Shown here in pieces: positions 12,056-24,206 of a DNA stretch of 64,000 nucleotides (positions within the stretch are counted from its first letter, which is position 1; each line of letters begins with the position of its first letter). The position numbers were made by a program, and so were the translations under genes. The notes below the pieces were generated by a model. It was given only the letters and a program-made list of their open reading frames with translations. It searched no databases and was not told where the DNA came from. Origin of the DNA: Dicyema japonicum (Eukaryota > Dicyemida > Rhombozoa > Dicyemidae); contig RDEW01000009.1 in NCBI GenBank assembly GCA_011109175.1, positions 301,158-365,157 of the forward strand, in the 5' to 3' direction.

Positions 12056-12374
12056 AGTCCCGTACTCATTGGTGCAGGTTGTACAACAAAGGTGAATAAA
12101 TTCTCTAAATTATTCAAAAGAAATCAATCAATTTAAGTTAAAATGGTGTCATTGAAGAAAGTTATATGGCATATTATTATTACACCAGGATCACTGGGTC
12201 AAAGAGAAAAAAATAAAGTTCTCATCTAGAAATATAAGTTCTCATAAAAATAGTAAATTAAATTTTTAGAAATAAAAACATAATTTTAATAATCAGAACA
12301 AATCAGACAAGACATTAACAAGTTCATTATAGGACAAACTGTGAATTATTCTAGGGTTAGCAAGGTCAATGAAC

Positions 12375-13753
12375 TCAAACATAGACTCTGATAAGCTCTA
12401 TAAAATCAAACGAAGTGTATACTTTAATATTAACAACAACCACGTGTCTACATATTCCAAATCTAGTCATATTCACTAAGCCGGTATCCAATGGAAACAT
12501 GATCCCTATCATCAGGACAATTTCTCCCACCAACGAAGCACTGATTCTTGACCTTGTCCAAACTGAATAATCGGTCCCTCATTCTCTCAAACATATAGCC
12601 TTTCTAAAATCACAAAAAACACACCTTTTGAGTTAACAAACAGAGTTTAAAGGCTGCAACATGTTTGGCCATACAATATTAGTTCCTTTATCAGCTTCCA
12701 CACAGGTCGCCATCAACCTGCCAATACCAATTCCATATGAGCCCATTACGACGTCTCGAGATTCTGGTCTTAGCAAACAGGAGTATTTAGTCCCCAAAAG
12801 AAAGCAGTGGGCGACCTCAAAGTAAGTCGTCGGATACCTCAATGCAGTTTATAGCGGTGGTCTCTGAATTGCAATGATAGCAGTTTTGGACATCAGAATA
12901 GTGAGACGCTGACTGACAACTTTATTATATTTTGTTAAATTACTTGATGCACAGTGATATTTTCTCCTCACCGACTAATGCAGGGACCAGAAATTCATGA
13001 GATGTGGATCCGCCCATCAATCCACTGTCAGCAGACACTGAAGTAAGATCTTAAGAATACAGCAATAGTGGGAGAGCTTTAGATCTGTCAAAATTCTCCC
13101 GTAAGACTGTTTGACAGTTTCGTAAAACTCTTCAGCGTGTTTTAAGTCAGAGTCGAAAGAATACAAGTCAGCATCACCATATAATAGCACCTTTCATTTC
13201 AAATTCACGACTTCGGAGTAGACCATGCTTTGGACGAACCTCATCTCTAAATTTTCGGGAGATCTAAATAAGGAAACAGCTTACTTGGTAGATTTTTGGA
13301 AAATATTCTTTGACAGGACCCCTCAATCCAACCATGTTAGCCACGTGTTCTTCATGTGTCTCTTATATAGATAATAACATCAACTGGACTCAAGCAGAAG
13401 TCGTGGTTTGAGCGGTCAGTAAATCGAAATAATTCGTTGGCCATCAAATCCCACCTCTTCACGGATGACCACAGTTCTTTGGAAGCAATTGTAGGGAGGG
13501 AGACCTCGGAGGCTCCGATTGAGTCCATCTCAGCTCTGATCATTTTCTTTAATTTGCTCATAACTCTTAATCCTAAAGGTAGGTAATAAAATATTCCAGG
13601 AGAGGCCTGATCAATGTAACCGTGAGACATAAGCAACTATCAATATCAAGAATAGACAACCTTGTGACTCTTTGATAATGTATTAATGGTTTCTTTAGAG
13701 CTATTAGCCATTAATGCAGTCATTAACGTAGACTTTACATTATTTAGTGGCAT
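12375..13753 (-). CDS. PARS2: Prolyl-tRNA synthetase, mitochondrial/bacterial type
   Basis: This class II synthetase charges tRNA-Pro, probably in mitochondria. From ATG 13753, motifs include YIDQASPGIFYYLPLGLRVM, KELWSSVKRWDLM, then across an intron SP/THEEHVANM, ISRKFRDEVRPKHGLLRSRE, LMGGSTSHEF, a CINC...CYHC cysteine quartet, EVAHCFLLGTKYS, MGSYGIGIGRLMA and WPNM. Introns I can place: 13637-13660, 13360-13384, 13264-13284, 13038-13060, 12920-12943, 12816-12837 and 12604-12624 (21-25 nt). Three anomalies remain: a junction near 13168-13185 without a usable AG, a one-base shortfall near 12650 (CCTTTAAA), and a stop near 12463 beyond which homology continues (FGICRHVVVVN) to about 12375. Either the gene is decaying or the consensus has indels. 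Confidence 0.88.
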
Positions 13754-13899
13754 TGTGCATGGATTTATTTATTTATTATTATTATGATAAATTAATTAAT
13801 ATCATTTATTTTATTAACTTATTTTATCTAAGTCAGTGTTACCTACTCGTAATTTTTTGATTTTCGGAATACTTTACTTGGAATTCAGTCGAGATAAAA

Positions 13900-14965
13900 T
13901 AGAATGGACACAACCCACGCCACCAGTATTGACAAGAATCAAACACCACGTGATTTCAAACATCAGGCAGATATCATAATGGACCACTACGCAAAAGTGA
14001 TCACATCAACATGAACAAATTGAATAACGTCCATGCAAATTGAATAACGTTCAAACTCCTAAGGAAAACCGATTTCAATCAGTAGGACTGATGTCGAAAA
14101 AATATCAAAAACACTCCTGCTAAAGGGCTTGATGGAGTCTGCATTTAAAGTACATTCGAATGCAGGGATTTAAGGCAACAACTACGAATTCCTGCAATAT
14201 GGAAAAAATCCAAAATAATCAAAATCCTGAAGCACAAAAAAGATCCTTCGGATCCGGGATTTTTCAGACCGATTTCACTATTATCTGTGGTATCGAAAAT
14301 TGTTCAACGTGTTGTATTAAAACTAATATCGGAGTATTTTCCCAGATTTTCAACTATTATAATCCTCCCAAACGGACTATCCTTGTATCGATCGACCTAA
14401 CCAAGGCGTTTGATAGAACATCAAGGCAGGTTCTAAGTAACAAAATTCTTGCATCTTGAATTCCTCCATGTCTTCAGAATTGCTCTCTGGAAGAATTGGT
14501 CGAGTTAAAATTATATTCACGTACAACTTCCGCCAACTAAATTTTCAACAAATTTTATCAATTTATGGACAAAAGCTCCCCGTTACGAAACATCCCAAAA
14601 TACTTGGAGTCATTTCGACCAACTACTAACTTACTCGAAACATGTGGAGGAACAACGTACAAAGGCATCTCACAAGATCGACATAGTAAAATCTGTGTCA
14701 TACCATTCCTTCGACCAAAGCAAAGAAGCCCTAACCTTCATCTATATACAGTTCATTCGAACCACAATTAACTATGCAAGTCTTTTTTTTCCACCTCTGT
14801 CTCCTTACTTCTATCGATAAACTACAAAAAAGTCCAAAACATCGCGCTCAGAACGATTACTGGATATCTCAGATCAACCCCATTGATCATCTACACTGGG
14901 AATCAAAAATCCTTCCAATTGGAGACCATTTGGAAATGCGAGCTCTGCAGTCCCTCTCCTAAGCC
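13900..14965 (+). mobile_element. CR1/Jockey-like LINE, decayed
   Basis: The RT palm reads TILVSIDLTKAFDRTSRQVL at 14365-14430. The C-terminal part at 14830-14950 reads VQNIALRTITGYL then HWESKILPIGDH. These are typical CR1/Jockey RT signatures. Multiple frameshifts are present and there is no endonuclease. The upstream 13750-13900 stretch is AT-rich with no feature. Confidence 0.7.
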
Positions 14966-15164
14966 TACAGCCTAGACCAAGGGTCAGCAACATTTTAAGC
15001 CAAAGAGCCAATTATTGGTTTTTTGACATTGGTAGTTAATCAAAACGCAATTTAAAAGTTTATATCGCTTTTTTATGACTTTTTTTTCACAAAAATTTAT
15101 ACATACTTTATAATCCTTCACAATAAATTATACAACCTCAGCTGTCAATCAATTTTTGATGAAA

Positions 15165-16190
15165 TTTTGTTAATTTTTATGATTTTGGAAAATAAGAAAT
15201 GGGCTAGAGAACAAGCAATAATAAACCAGTGCATCGACCAGCAGAACGGAAATAATTTGGCCACTGTGTGGATGAATGTTAAGAAGGCCTTCGATTCAGT
15301 TGATCATGACTTTTTGTATCGAGTACTCGACTCAATAACTCTGGGCTCCCCTACTGGATTGTAGATTTGTGAAAAACAAATCTCGAAATGGAAAATTTAG
15401 TTGAAGTTTAATCACAGAAATTGGGAAATCAAGATAAAGAGAGGGATAATGCTGGGTGACTCTCACCGCAAATCTTTGTGCTTGTAATGGACATTATTAG
15501 CATGATATCAAATGCTAAATACTCAGCCAGGAAAAGTATCGACCATTTGGCAACAAGGGTTTAGTCGATGTTGAACAACGATTGCCTGCGAATGCATAAT
15601 GAGGTGGTCAAATGCATACAGCTGCACCTTTATCGTCAATATGGAATTAAAAAGACTAAGAGACTCAAAACACACTCCGTGCAGTCTATTGTTGCAAACG
15701 AGTCTGTAGAGATTCGAATGGATACAACAAAAGCCACAAACACTAAGGTACAAAATAACAAACACATATTTTTGTTCGATAAGATGAAAAATACAATAAC
15801 CCTAATAAAAGTAAGAATCAAATCCCCACAATCTATGAAGCATGTCTAAGTCGAGAAGTTACACAAGTATGATCTCTTAGTAAGAGAACTCGGATTAATA
15901 CAAAAAGCAAAAGATTTATATAGTGCCAGTAGTTTAGACTTGTGATGGAATCATCAGCAAGTACTAGAACATTTAGAAGCCTTGAAGCTGGATGGCCTGT
16001 GAAAGCAATACAGACTGTCACGATTAAAAAGACAGCTGCAAATATTTTTAATGGATATTGAGATGAAGTGGGAATTGTGGACGATGATGAGAAGGATGCT
16101 AAGATTTATCCCTACCAACATAAATATGGGTTAGAGACAAAGAGATATGGAATGATCGACGAAGGATGTGCTGTTGAAGGATGCTGTATG
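15165..16190 (+). mobile_element. R4/Dong-like LINE, internally deleted
   Basis: An RT palm fragment (ATVWMNVKKAFDSVDHDFLY, 15256-15320) is followed directly by the C-terminal region. That region has LRMHNEVVKCIQLHLYRQYG at 15580, HSVQSIVANESVEIRMDTT, VEKLHKYDLL at 15855 and IQTVTIKKTAANIF near 16010. It then shows an acidic tail to a stop near 16190. Most of the RT, including the FxDD box, is missing. It matches copies at 7960-8540 and 42705-43925. Confidence 0.72.
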
Positions 16191-16431
16191 TAGAAAATTA
16201 ACTTTAGTTTTTGTAGAGAATTACGTTTATTATTTAATTTTTGTATTGTTTCTTTTAAATTTTTTTGAGTATTTTTGAATATTAAAATGGCTTTCCTAAT
16301 GGGTGTCATCCAAAAATATTTCTCTTCATTTCACAGAAAGACAATTATGATAGCTCCCCGGAAAATGTTCTCTTCATCACTGTGCCTGGATGAGGGCCAC
16401 TTAAACATATCAAGATGACGGAATTTGTTAG

Positions 16432-16766
16432 TTAGGGAGTTTGAATGGCCATGCTGTTTCCTTTGACAATGGTCATATCGTAACTATCGAGATACGCCCT
16501 GGAAATCACTAGTCTCACGTGGATCCTTGCTGACTCTTTCGATCATTGAGCTGATCAAACGGACTAGATCGTCAGTATTATTAATATTAACCGGTTTTTT
16601 TGCAAAAACGGTTGAATTGACAATCATCTTCTCCAGACATCACTTCAATAAGTATCAACCATTGTAAGATCCCTTCCATGAAAAAGGATTGATTTTTTTG
16701 AAATCGGCTATGCACTGGTGTTCCTGAAACAGGCAGATCAAATGACGCATTTGTCCATGTCGGTGG
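16432..16766 (-). CDS. Unidentified coding segment, possibly spliced
   Basis: One minus-strand frame from 16766 is open for about 58 codons and includes FMEGILQWLILIEVMSGEDD then CQFNRFCKK. A 28-nt GT-AG segment (16591-16564) would join it to RLISSMIERVSKDPR. A further stretch reads YLDSYDMTIVKGNSMAIQTP before a stop at 16432, but its phase does not agree with the preceding exon. I recognise no family with confidence. The composition looks coding, and the flanks 16190-16430 and 16770-17200 show nothing clear. Confidence 0.25.
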
Positions 16767-17199
16767 TTAAATCCATTATACAGTGATAAGGACAACTGCG
16801 AAATAGTTTATTGCAACAAAGATCGAAAAACTAGTTATTTTAGCACATTGATTGCAACATTATTAGGTTGATTAGGAAATTAGTTATTTATTATACCTGT
16901 AACACATTTACCAGATAATCCCCAAAACACTATATATTACTAACTTAAAAGACAGTATTATTTAATAAGAGAAAAGTAAGGCGATTAAGAGACCCAGTCA
17001 TTTCACAATGGTTTTCTCATCTAAACTATATGTTTTTCTATTATCTCTTGATGACTGTATGCTCATGTGAAATAAATAAGTGGGTCTTTTCCTAATAAGA
17101 ACTGCAAGGGCAGGTTCACTAAAGGAACCGAAAACTGATATCAAGTAGACAATTTATCTAAGTAACTAATTGGTGGGAAGGTTAAAGTTATAGCGTATT

Positions 17200-17440
17200 T
17201 TTTTGACGAAATATCTACTTAGTTTCATAATGGAGGGAAGATCTTGTCTTTCTTTTCGCTTGCACGGGCGAGATGACAGATACAGAAAAAAATCAGATCA
17301 ACCAAAGGATATATCGGGTTCGTGTAGGATCTATGTTCAGATCCTGTCCAGACCAAAAATTGAAAGATCACGTATCAGAAATTGCATACAATGATGATTG
17401 TAATATGTTTTTAATAAATGTTAATTACAGCCCATGATTA
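17200..17440 (+). CDS. Small hypothetical ORF
   Basis: An ATG at 17273 opens 54 codons to TGA 17437 (begins MTDTEKNQINQRIYRV). An overlapping frame runs 17203-17394. Neither matches a family I know. The remaining sequence to 18000 is AT-rich and featureless. An inverted repeat (AAGAGACCCAGTCATT and AATAAGTGGGTCTTTT) flanks 16996-17090. Confidence 0.15.
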
Positions 17441-18005
17441 CGTAAAATTCGAGCCACTAGTCTACTCAAATTTTATTTTTAATATTTTTGTAATCATAAA
17501 AAATGGTTGATCGATTTTTAAATTATGTATTTATTATGACAACAGTTACGAAACATTTAAATAAATACTCACTTAACGGTAAGCAATGACTTATTGTTAA
17601 CTTCAATCAATCCAACTAATGTTGTGGAATTTCAAAGGTAAACAAAGAATCTACTGATAATCGAACATTTTTTTAAACATATTCGAAAATTAATTAAAAA
17701 TATTTCGCTTACATATTCAAAAATATTTATTTTTGTTGTCTTTACGATCTTTCTCACTAACATATTCTTTTTATTGATTTTGAAAATAATGCTCATTCAA
17801 TATTTTATTAACAAATCTCGCCTTAAGGGACCTGCATGAGGTTGACAGAAAACAGTACTCTTAATGCGAGACAATTCCTAAAGTAAACTTAAGGACATAA
17901 ACAAATTAATGAATACAAAAATGAAAAAAATTCAAGAAAAAAAAGTTAGATAAAAGACGTGATCACACCGCCTTGTTTGGATTCCTTAAGATTTAAAGAC
18001 ATTAC

Positions 18006-18322
18006 TTACTCAACAAAATAGCCTAAAGAAGTGCAGAAATTCATGATCTCATAGTCAGAATTTCCCTAAGAATAAAAGGCCAACAAAACCCTTCGACGGA
18101 CATTAGAACAGATAGCAAATGTGTCATGCTTGCCTCTGTAGACTCCGTTCTCGTCCAACTATAGAATAATAAAAAACATATACCTTAGCAATGCTGAATT
18201 GAATGGATCCGAAATCTTTAGGCCCAATTAGCGTATTTGTAGATGAGCTACACTTATTTATATCAAAAATACCATTTTCTAGGAATATATAGGTCAACTG
18301 CGTCTTTCTCACTAACTTCCAT
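18006..18322 (-). CDS. RPS21: 40S ribosomal protein S21, 4 exons
   Basis: This is a small-subunit ribosomal protein (eS21). Exons on the minus strand are 18322-18273, 18247-18184, 18158-18090 and 18065-18006. Introns of 25, 25 and 24 nt are all GT-AG. Joined, they give 80 aa (human 83) beginning MEVSEKDAVDLYIPRK, then CSSTNTLIGPKDFGSIQF, then HDTFAICSNVRR and GNSDYEIMNFCTSLGYFVE. It aligns to eS21 along its full length without frameshift. Unspliced it appears only as a meaningless 67-codon frame, so it would be missed by ORF-based annotation. Confidence 0.93.
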
Positions 18323-18419
18323 AACAAACACGTGATTTTTGAATTATTAAATTTTAATTATATATTTATGCTATTTTAAACAAATTTATTATTAAAAGGG
18401 AAAAAAAACTTGCCAATTT

Positions 18420-19015
18420 ATATCCTATGCGGGTAATATTGTCATCTCTTCAAAGGACAATAATCATCAAGCAGCCACTTGAGTCATGAAAGATACTCTT
18501 ATTTCGTGGCTGTGTCGATACTTTGCTGGATACCCTGAGTACTTGGTTCTGACAACTACAGATTAAAGTTTCTCCAACAGAATACTTCTGACTTTACTAC
18601 GTGTAAAGAGACTACGACATAAAACCAAGAATTCTCCTTGATAACACGATTACCCCAGGCAATATCACACCAGATATCCTGGGAGTCATTTTTGATCAGG
18701 GACTCTTTTTCGAAAATATCCGGAATACCAAATAAGAGCTGGGATGAAAATAATGACGATTATAAAATTGTTTCAAATACTCTTGGAAGCAACATCGAAT
18801 GTCTCTTCACCATCTACCGCCAGTTGATCTAGCTAACATTGATCTACACAAGCATCGTAGTCAATGGCCATTTCTCATTTCCCATGAACAAGTCACCACG
18901 ATCAAATTATCGGTCCTAATTTGAATCTATGACTTTTGGAGCACTTCTTCTCGAATGACAACGAAATTTGTGAGAACGGCCAACCTGCCAACTAGCACCT
19001 GTACAACTACTGCTC
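18420..19015 (+). mobile_element. CR1/Jockey-like LINE, degraded RT
   Basis: The catalytic region reads FISYAGNIVISSKDNN near 18425-18470 (the YADD aspartates have become GN). It is followed near 18660-18740 by ITPDILGVIFDQGLFFENIR. This parallels the copy at 62270-62690 (LLSYEDDIIIAAKD ... ILGVTLDQGLSFAK). It is inactive, with several stops. Confidence 0.65.
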
Positions 19016-19018
19016 CTT

Positions 19019-19860
19019 TCAGGACTCCCTCAGTAGGAGAATGTGTGAGATCTTAAAGTCAACCATCTTTTGAGCACCATTAGCACGAGATGGAGACAGA
19101 TTCATATTCATTAAGTCGTTGTCAAAAAGTGTTACGAGCGACTCAAGGCTCGCATCGTATTTAGCTGTGCGTTCTATATTCCCACAGTTATTTACTTGGT
19201 TGAAGGATTCTTTCTGTTCTTTGCCTTCTTCAATTCCTAGAGACGTCATTGGATTATCTAACTTGGGAGTTGCCCAATAGATGTCCGGATCCAAATAGGA
19301 TCCTCTAATCCCTACTTCAGTAGAGAGGTTCAATCCTTTGATGTTGGAAAATGATATCTTACCCTGACTGATAGAACTGGATATAATCTATTTCAAGTAT
19401 ACCCGGAGTTATTAAAAAAGTAAACCGCTCTTGTGATGAGAGTGCATTCCCACCTACAATTTTGCAGAAACACGTTCAATCAGGCATCCTTCTTCTCGGT
19501 TGTCCCTCATGCGATAGCACCCTGGAAGGAAAGCGATTTAGGAGCTAGAATCCCCAGGTTTTGGTCACGACGAGGTTGAAAACAAACTGTCCTCCTAAAG
19601 GTTCGTATTTTTTGTCTTAAGGTTTCAGTTCCTCAGAGACCGATTCTGGGAAACGAAGCTAGTACAAGCTCAGGTACACTTAATGTCTCCATCCCATCAA
19701 GGTGGATATAAACTCTTGTCCCCTTCTTATTGGACTCAGGAGACATCGGAAAGTTTTGAAATAAAGAAGCATCGGATGCACCAATGTTTGTGTTCTCGAA
19801 TCCCGTCTGACCCAAATTGAAGATCTTGGTTAAGAACCGTCTTCTGAAGGAGAACAAAGG
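19019..19860 (-). CDS. Unidentified, possibly spliced gene or decayed element
   Basis: A frame from 19857 gives 74 codons (MFSFRRRFLTKIFNLG ... LDGMETLSVPELVLASFPRI). Removing a 25-nt GT-AG segment near 19640 would extend it with DKKYEPLGGQFVFNL. Further down, 19019-19333 is a 104-codon polar frame. I could not connect the parts in phase and recognise no family. Confidence 0.25.
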
Positions 19861-20440
19861 GATTATTAATTCTAGAATGCTCTAATAATCATGACAGAAG
19901 TATTAACTTCTAAGTATTAGTAACAGAAGTATTAGCTCTAATAATCATGACAAAAATTACAGAAATTTGAATTAAGTCGCTAAAATAATACATTTTGTCG
20001 ACAAAAACAAAAAATACTGAGTTCGAGACCGCAGCCCTGATTGTATGACTATTTCCCCTCTTGCCTGCTAGGGAAATAATCTCGAATAGCCAGCTTTTGC
20101 TGAAATATTTTATTTCGCCGAATTCTAAGCTAAATTGAAAAAAATATAGAATTTACTTCAGCTTCTCCTTTTTATGTACCTAACCTTCATCGAATTCCTT
20201 CAATTTTGAGCCTAAGAATTTGAACCCTGATATTCATGCATCCGAAACTTCCTTGTCATAACTTGGAGTCTCCAAAGTATGCTCACAAGAAGGAGAAAGA
20301 CAGGGCTTTCATCCATCATGAGGTTAAGTACACTGCAATAGAAAAACTTCTTTGATCAGTAAAAAGGGTTTCTAAGGCTTAGGATGAACTTTTCTGAGAG
20401 ACCGGAAACTTCTTAGACTGATATGTTTTATGTTATGTTG
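19861..20440. other. Unassigned
   Basis: The stretch contains short imperfect tandem copies of TCATGACAGAAGTATTAACT / TAGTAACAGAAGTATTAGCT around 19889-19950. I saw no gene. Confidence 0.3.
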
Positions 20441-20444
20441 TTCA

Positions 20445-21530
20445 ATTAAGTCGTGTCCGACTCTTGGAGATCTCATGAACGAGTTTCCTCCACTCTCCTC
20501 GATCCGTTGCAATTTGGAGTAGCCTTGATGTAGGCATTCCCGTGATGTCTTCCACCGTAGATAGCCACCGAGTCCTCGGTCGGCCAGGTCTTCTCTTCCC
20601 AGTAATATTGCTCAGCATAATGGTTCTTTCCAGTGAATCAGAGCGGACAACATGCCCAAAGAACGCCAATCTGTGTTTTACGATTCTTCCTTCTAGCGAA
20701 ATGTCCGTCTCCACCCGTTTGAATACATCGATGTTTGTTATTTTGGAAGTCCAACGGATTCTTAGTAACCTCCTCCAGCACCACAGTTCAAAAGCATCAA
20801 TTTTTCGTCTATCGCCTTTTTCAATATCCATGATTCTGCGCCGTATAGAAAAACCGGGAACACGATTGCATTAACCAGTCTGCATTTGGTCCTTAAGGAA
20901 ATATCTTTGCTTTTCCAAATTCTATTCATTCTCTGGAAGGTGTCTCGTCCCATGGCAATTTGCCTTTTGATTTCCAAGCCTCCGTCACTATTCCGATTAA
21001 TTAGACATCCCAGAAAGACAACATTATCGCAACTCTCTATTTTCTCATTCCCAATTTTTAGTTCCATTATTCCATTATTAGCAGTCGTCATAATTTTGGT
21101 CTTCTTGATATTTAGCAATAAACCAAAGACGGCGCTCTCTTCTCTGAATCTTAGAATCAACTCCCTGAGGCCATCCTCTGTTTCAGCCAGTAAGGTTGTA
21201 TCGTCAGCATAGCGCAAATTATTGATGTTCCTGCCTCCAATTTTAATCTCGTTATTTGATACAGTATCCAATTTAGTCATGATCATTTCGGCATAAATAT
21301 TGAATAGGATGGGAGATAATAAGCATCCTTGTCTTACTCCTTTACCAATTTCGAACCAATCGGTATCTCCATACACTGTTCTAACAGTAGCTTCTTGATC
21401 CTTATAAAGAGATTTTATAAGCAATATCAGATGGGTATCGAATCTAAATTCTTTTAAAGCGGACCACAGCTCGTCATGTATAACGGAATCAAAAGCTTTC
21501 CAATAGTCAATAAAGCACTCTCGTCTATAT
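20445..21530 (-). mobile_element. RTE-like LINE, RT to C-terminus
   Basis: From 21530 down: ECFIDYWKAFDSVIHDELW; ATVRTVYGDTDWFEIGKGVR followed by QGCLLSPILFNIYAEMI; NNLRYADDTTLLAETEDGLR; then FPVFLYGAESW. The C-terminal frame at 20442-20831 has LWCWRRLLRIRWT, HRLAFFGHVVR and GKRRPGRPRTRWL. The YADD box is intact. The two frames differ by one base in an A-run at about 20824, so the RT could be uninterrupted in reality. It is the best-preserved LINE RT in the window, truncated at the 5' side. Confidence 0.82.
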
Positions 21531-21544
21531 TCCCAGAGACTTTA

Positions 21545-22620
21545 GCAGCTTTACGAGCCTCAGCAATGTTTAGGGTGTTGGCAGAGAGCCACTCAGAGCA
21601 CTTGGCCGGGGTTTTGTATTTGACATGTTTTATTGCAGCGTTCCTCTTAGACTGTGGTAACCTTAAATATTATTATAATAAAAACCAACGAATTAAGGTT
21701 AATTTAATCAAAAACTTTCACATCGAGCCTTGATGGACCAGGAAAAGCAACAAGATCCCGAACTACTTTTAGCGAGAGACGGATGATATCCACATCGTAA
21801 ACGTGAAGTTCCGCTCTGCCAGCACTCCGAAGCAGTTTTGAAGCGTTAATCTCTGGAGGTGTGCCCTCCAGTATCTTGTTCTCTTCGAGGGTTCGTATGG
21901 AACGTGTAGACACGAAGTCATGATACTTTCGGTGAGGTTTGGTCTTTTGCCAGAGGTGGGATTTTCCTGAGGTAGCTTTTGTAGGAAGGAAAGTGATATT
22001 CATGGAGCCCAGTTTGGGGAGGCATAATTCAGTGTCGTCCTGATGAATTGCTTGTACAGCTTTATCGGAGCGGCTAATTTATACACAGAAAAGTCTTCCA
22101 AGGACTTTTCTATTTCTGGCTTAAAATTATCCCAATTCGTCTTCCTGTAGTTTTCGAAGGTCCGCCTGATGATAGGTGATCGGAGGGTAGGTAGGTCACA
22201 CCTGACATTCCAGCTAATCAATTATGTGATGGAAGGTGGATATGTTTGGATTCCCGGGACGGGTTCCACATCTTTCGTGTTGATTGAGAAGGTGTTTGAG
22301 TTTTGAGATGACTTGTTCTCCTCTGACATCTGATAAGTGAGTCAAATACCATAGTGGGTCCTTAGCATTAAGGTCTCCACAAATCATAACGTTATTGAAG
22401 TCGAGTAGGAATTCCGGGTTGGATATTAGTGAGATTGTAGGGAGTGGATATGATGTTAATGGTAATGAAAATCCCATTAATGTTCAGTTGTAGGATTCTA
22501 ATTTTGTTCAGTCTGGAGTTGGGTTCGACATCTTCCGACGCCAGGAGGATCTTATTGGAGCGAAGTCTTTGTGACCGCTCGATGGTCGCTATCGGGAACT
22601 CCTTTGTGAGAACTGAGGGA
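21545..22620 (-). mobile_element. Jockey/CR1-like LINE, endonuclease and RT end
   Basis: An AP-endonuclease segment lies near 22214-22477 (VMICGDLNAKDPLWYL). RT C-terminal segments follow at 22000-22221 (YKLAAPIKLYKQFIRTTLNY, then ASPNWAP) and 21704-22003. The main RT catalytic core is missing between them. It abuts the RTE-like LINE near 21540. Confidence 0.6.
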
Positions 22621-22624
22621 AAGT

Positions 22625-23395
22625 AAGTGGTTCTTTTGTCTGAGTAAAAGACACAAGCACATCAATCTGACACCTTGAGGTGAACCAGAACGTCATTTAA
22701 TTGCACGTGAATTACCTTTGGTAAGCGCAGGACAGACAGTCACAACTAATTAATCCAAGGAAGGAATCCAAGGGAAAACGTATGCTTGTGCCGACCGAAT
22801 CCAAACTCCAATAATCAATTCATTAAAGGCTTCCGAAGAGAAGTGGAGAAATAAGTTCGCCCGTTTCCATTTTCATCACACATCTTACAGTCGCAGACAT
22901 CACTTCATTCTTAGGCGGAAGAGTTTTTATTATGGTAATTTCACAAGTGGTGTTGTTCAGAGAGAGGGCAGGAAGATCTCTTTCAACAACTGTGTTGTGC
23001 CAGAAGACTCGTCGCCTCAGGTGTGAGACCTGTTTGACGAGAATTGACCTTCGCTTAAAAGTCAATCTTTCTTATTCGAACCCACGACTGTCAGATCCGA
23101 TGTCATCAGACGTTACGTTCATCCATCACTAACAATGCTCGTAGAAACACAACCGCAGCCATGCCGCCAAGGATATTAATCAACAGTCACGGGGGCCCTC
23201 AAAGGTTCTCCTCACAGTTGATGCCAACTCCGTTCGAGAAACTTGCGAGGGAACGGGAGTCCGATTGCCATCTCATAAATACAGTACAGTGTCCCGTACG
23301 TACAGGAAGTGCGTCGGTTCTCGATAGAACACTGTGAAAGGATGAGGTGGATGCTAAAGGATCACCTGACGGCCACATATCTTTTTAATATGTCG
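22625..23395. other. Unassigned, GC-richer than neighbours
   Basis: An 80-codon minus frame (22823-23065) includes LVKQVSHLRRRVFWHN. It may be a 5' region of a LINE. I could not assign it. Confidence 0.25.
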
Positions 23396-23399
23396 GATT

Positions 23400-23600
23400 C
23401 TTGGTTTTAAATAATTCTTGTGTGTATGTCCTTTTGACTATCCAGTTCCGCAGTGAATCTCCACTGATGACGGCGTCACTCGTCAAGCCCTTTTCGCATC
23501 GTAGTTGCGTGGAACCTTCCACCAGATGAACAGCAACGAGAATCGGACTTGTGACCTAAGCCACTTTTGCCCGACACCTAACCACTGTGCCACCCGGGTT
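23400..23600 (-). mobile_element. SINE A, 5' half with tRNA-derived head
   Basis: Read on the minus strand it starts with CCCGGGTGGCACAGTGGTTA (A-box-like TGGCACAGTGG), then a B-box-like GATTCTCG region, the TGGTGGAAGGTTCCACGC block and GACGAGTGACGCCGTCATCA. It aligns with the head of the 24420-24745 copy and is truncated before the 3' body. Confidence 0.82.
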
Positions 23601-24206
23601 TTAAATAAAAAAGTAAAAATAAATCCCCCACAGGCGAATTTTTATAAAACGAGATTTGTTATTTTTTAACATATGTCACTTTAAATTTAAACTCTTGTAT
23701 TTATATTTTTATCATTCTCGAAAACTTTGCTTTAAAAAAATTAACATTTCTCCATGGTTGATGACTATTTTTCAGAGAATATAAATTTTTTATTCAAAAA
23801 CTTATTATCTTAAATAGCATACAGTCTAAATTTCCTGACGTTCTTTAATTTTTTTCGAGCAGTGTATATTCATACTTAATGACCGTTTTCACTACACGTT
23901 AATTCTCGTAGATAACTTTATGTTTTGTATCGAATCAAAAGTATCAACCATATTACATAGAAAATTTGGTGATTAATTTACATTTATTTGAACAATTAAT
24001 AACTGGAAAATTTAGTCATTAATAAATTTCTCGGATTAACCACATACAATTAATATATCAAAATTAGTGCTCTTTGTTGTTTCTTAAATTAGCTTATTTT
24101 GTGTGGAATGTATAAATTAGTTTACTAGACGTACATTTGCTTTCTGTAGCACTGTATATTTTATTTTTTGACTATTTTATAAATATTTCCGATAAAATTA
24201 CTAATA

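Noticed and set aside
12375-13753. Bacterial contamination or organelle DNA, because the ProRS is bacterial-like
   Set aside because: The gene carries at least seven spliceosomal-type introns. Animals encode a bacterial-like mitochondrial ProRS in the nucleus.
16060-16190. Possible insulin-like A-chain (RYGMIDEGCAVEGCC)
   Set aside because: Cysteine number and spacing do not fit the insulin superfamily, and the frame is the C-terminal tail of the LINE at 15165-16190.
20542-21212. Long + strand frames of 110 and 108 codons
   Set aside because: They are mirror frames of the RTE-like LINE RT, which has unmistakable motifs on the minus strand.
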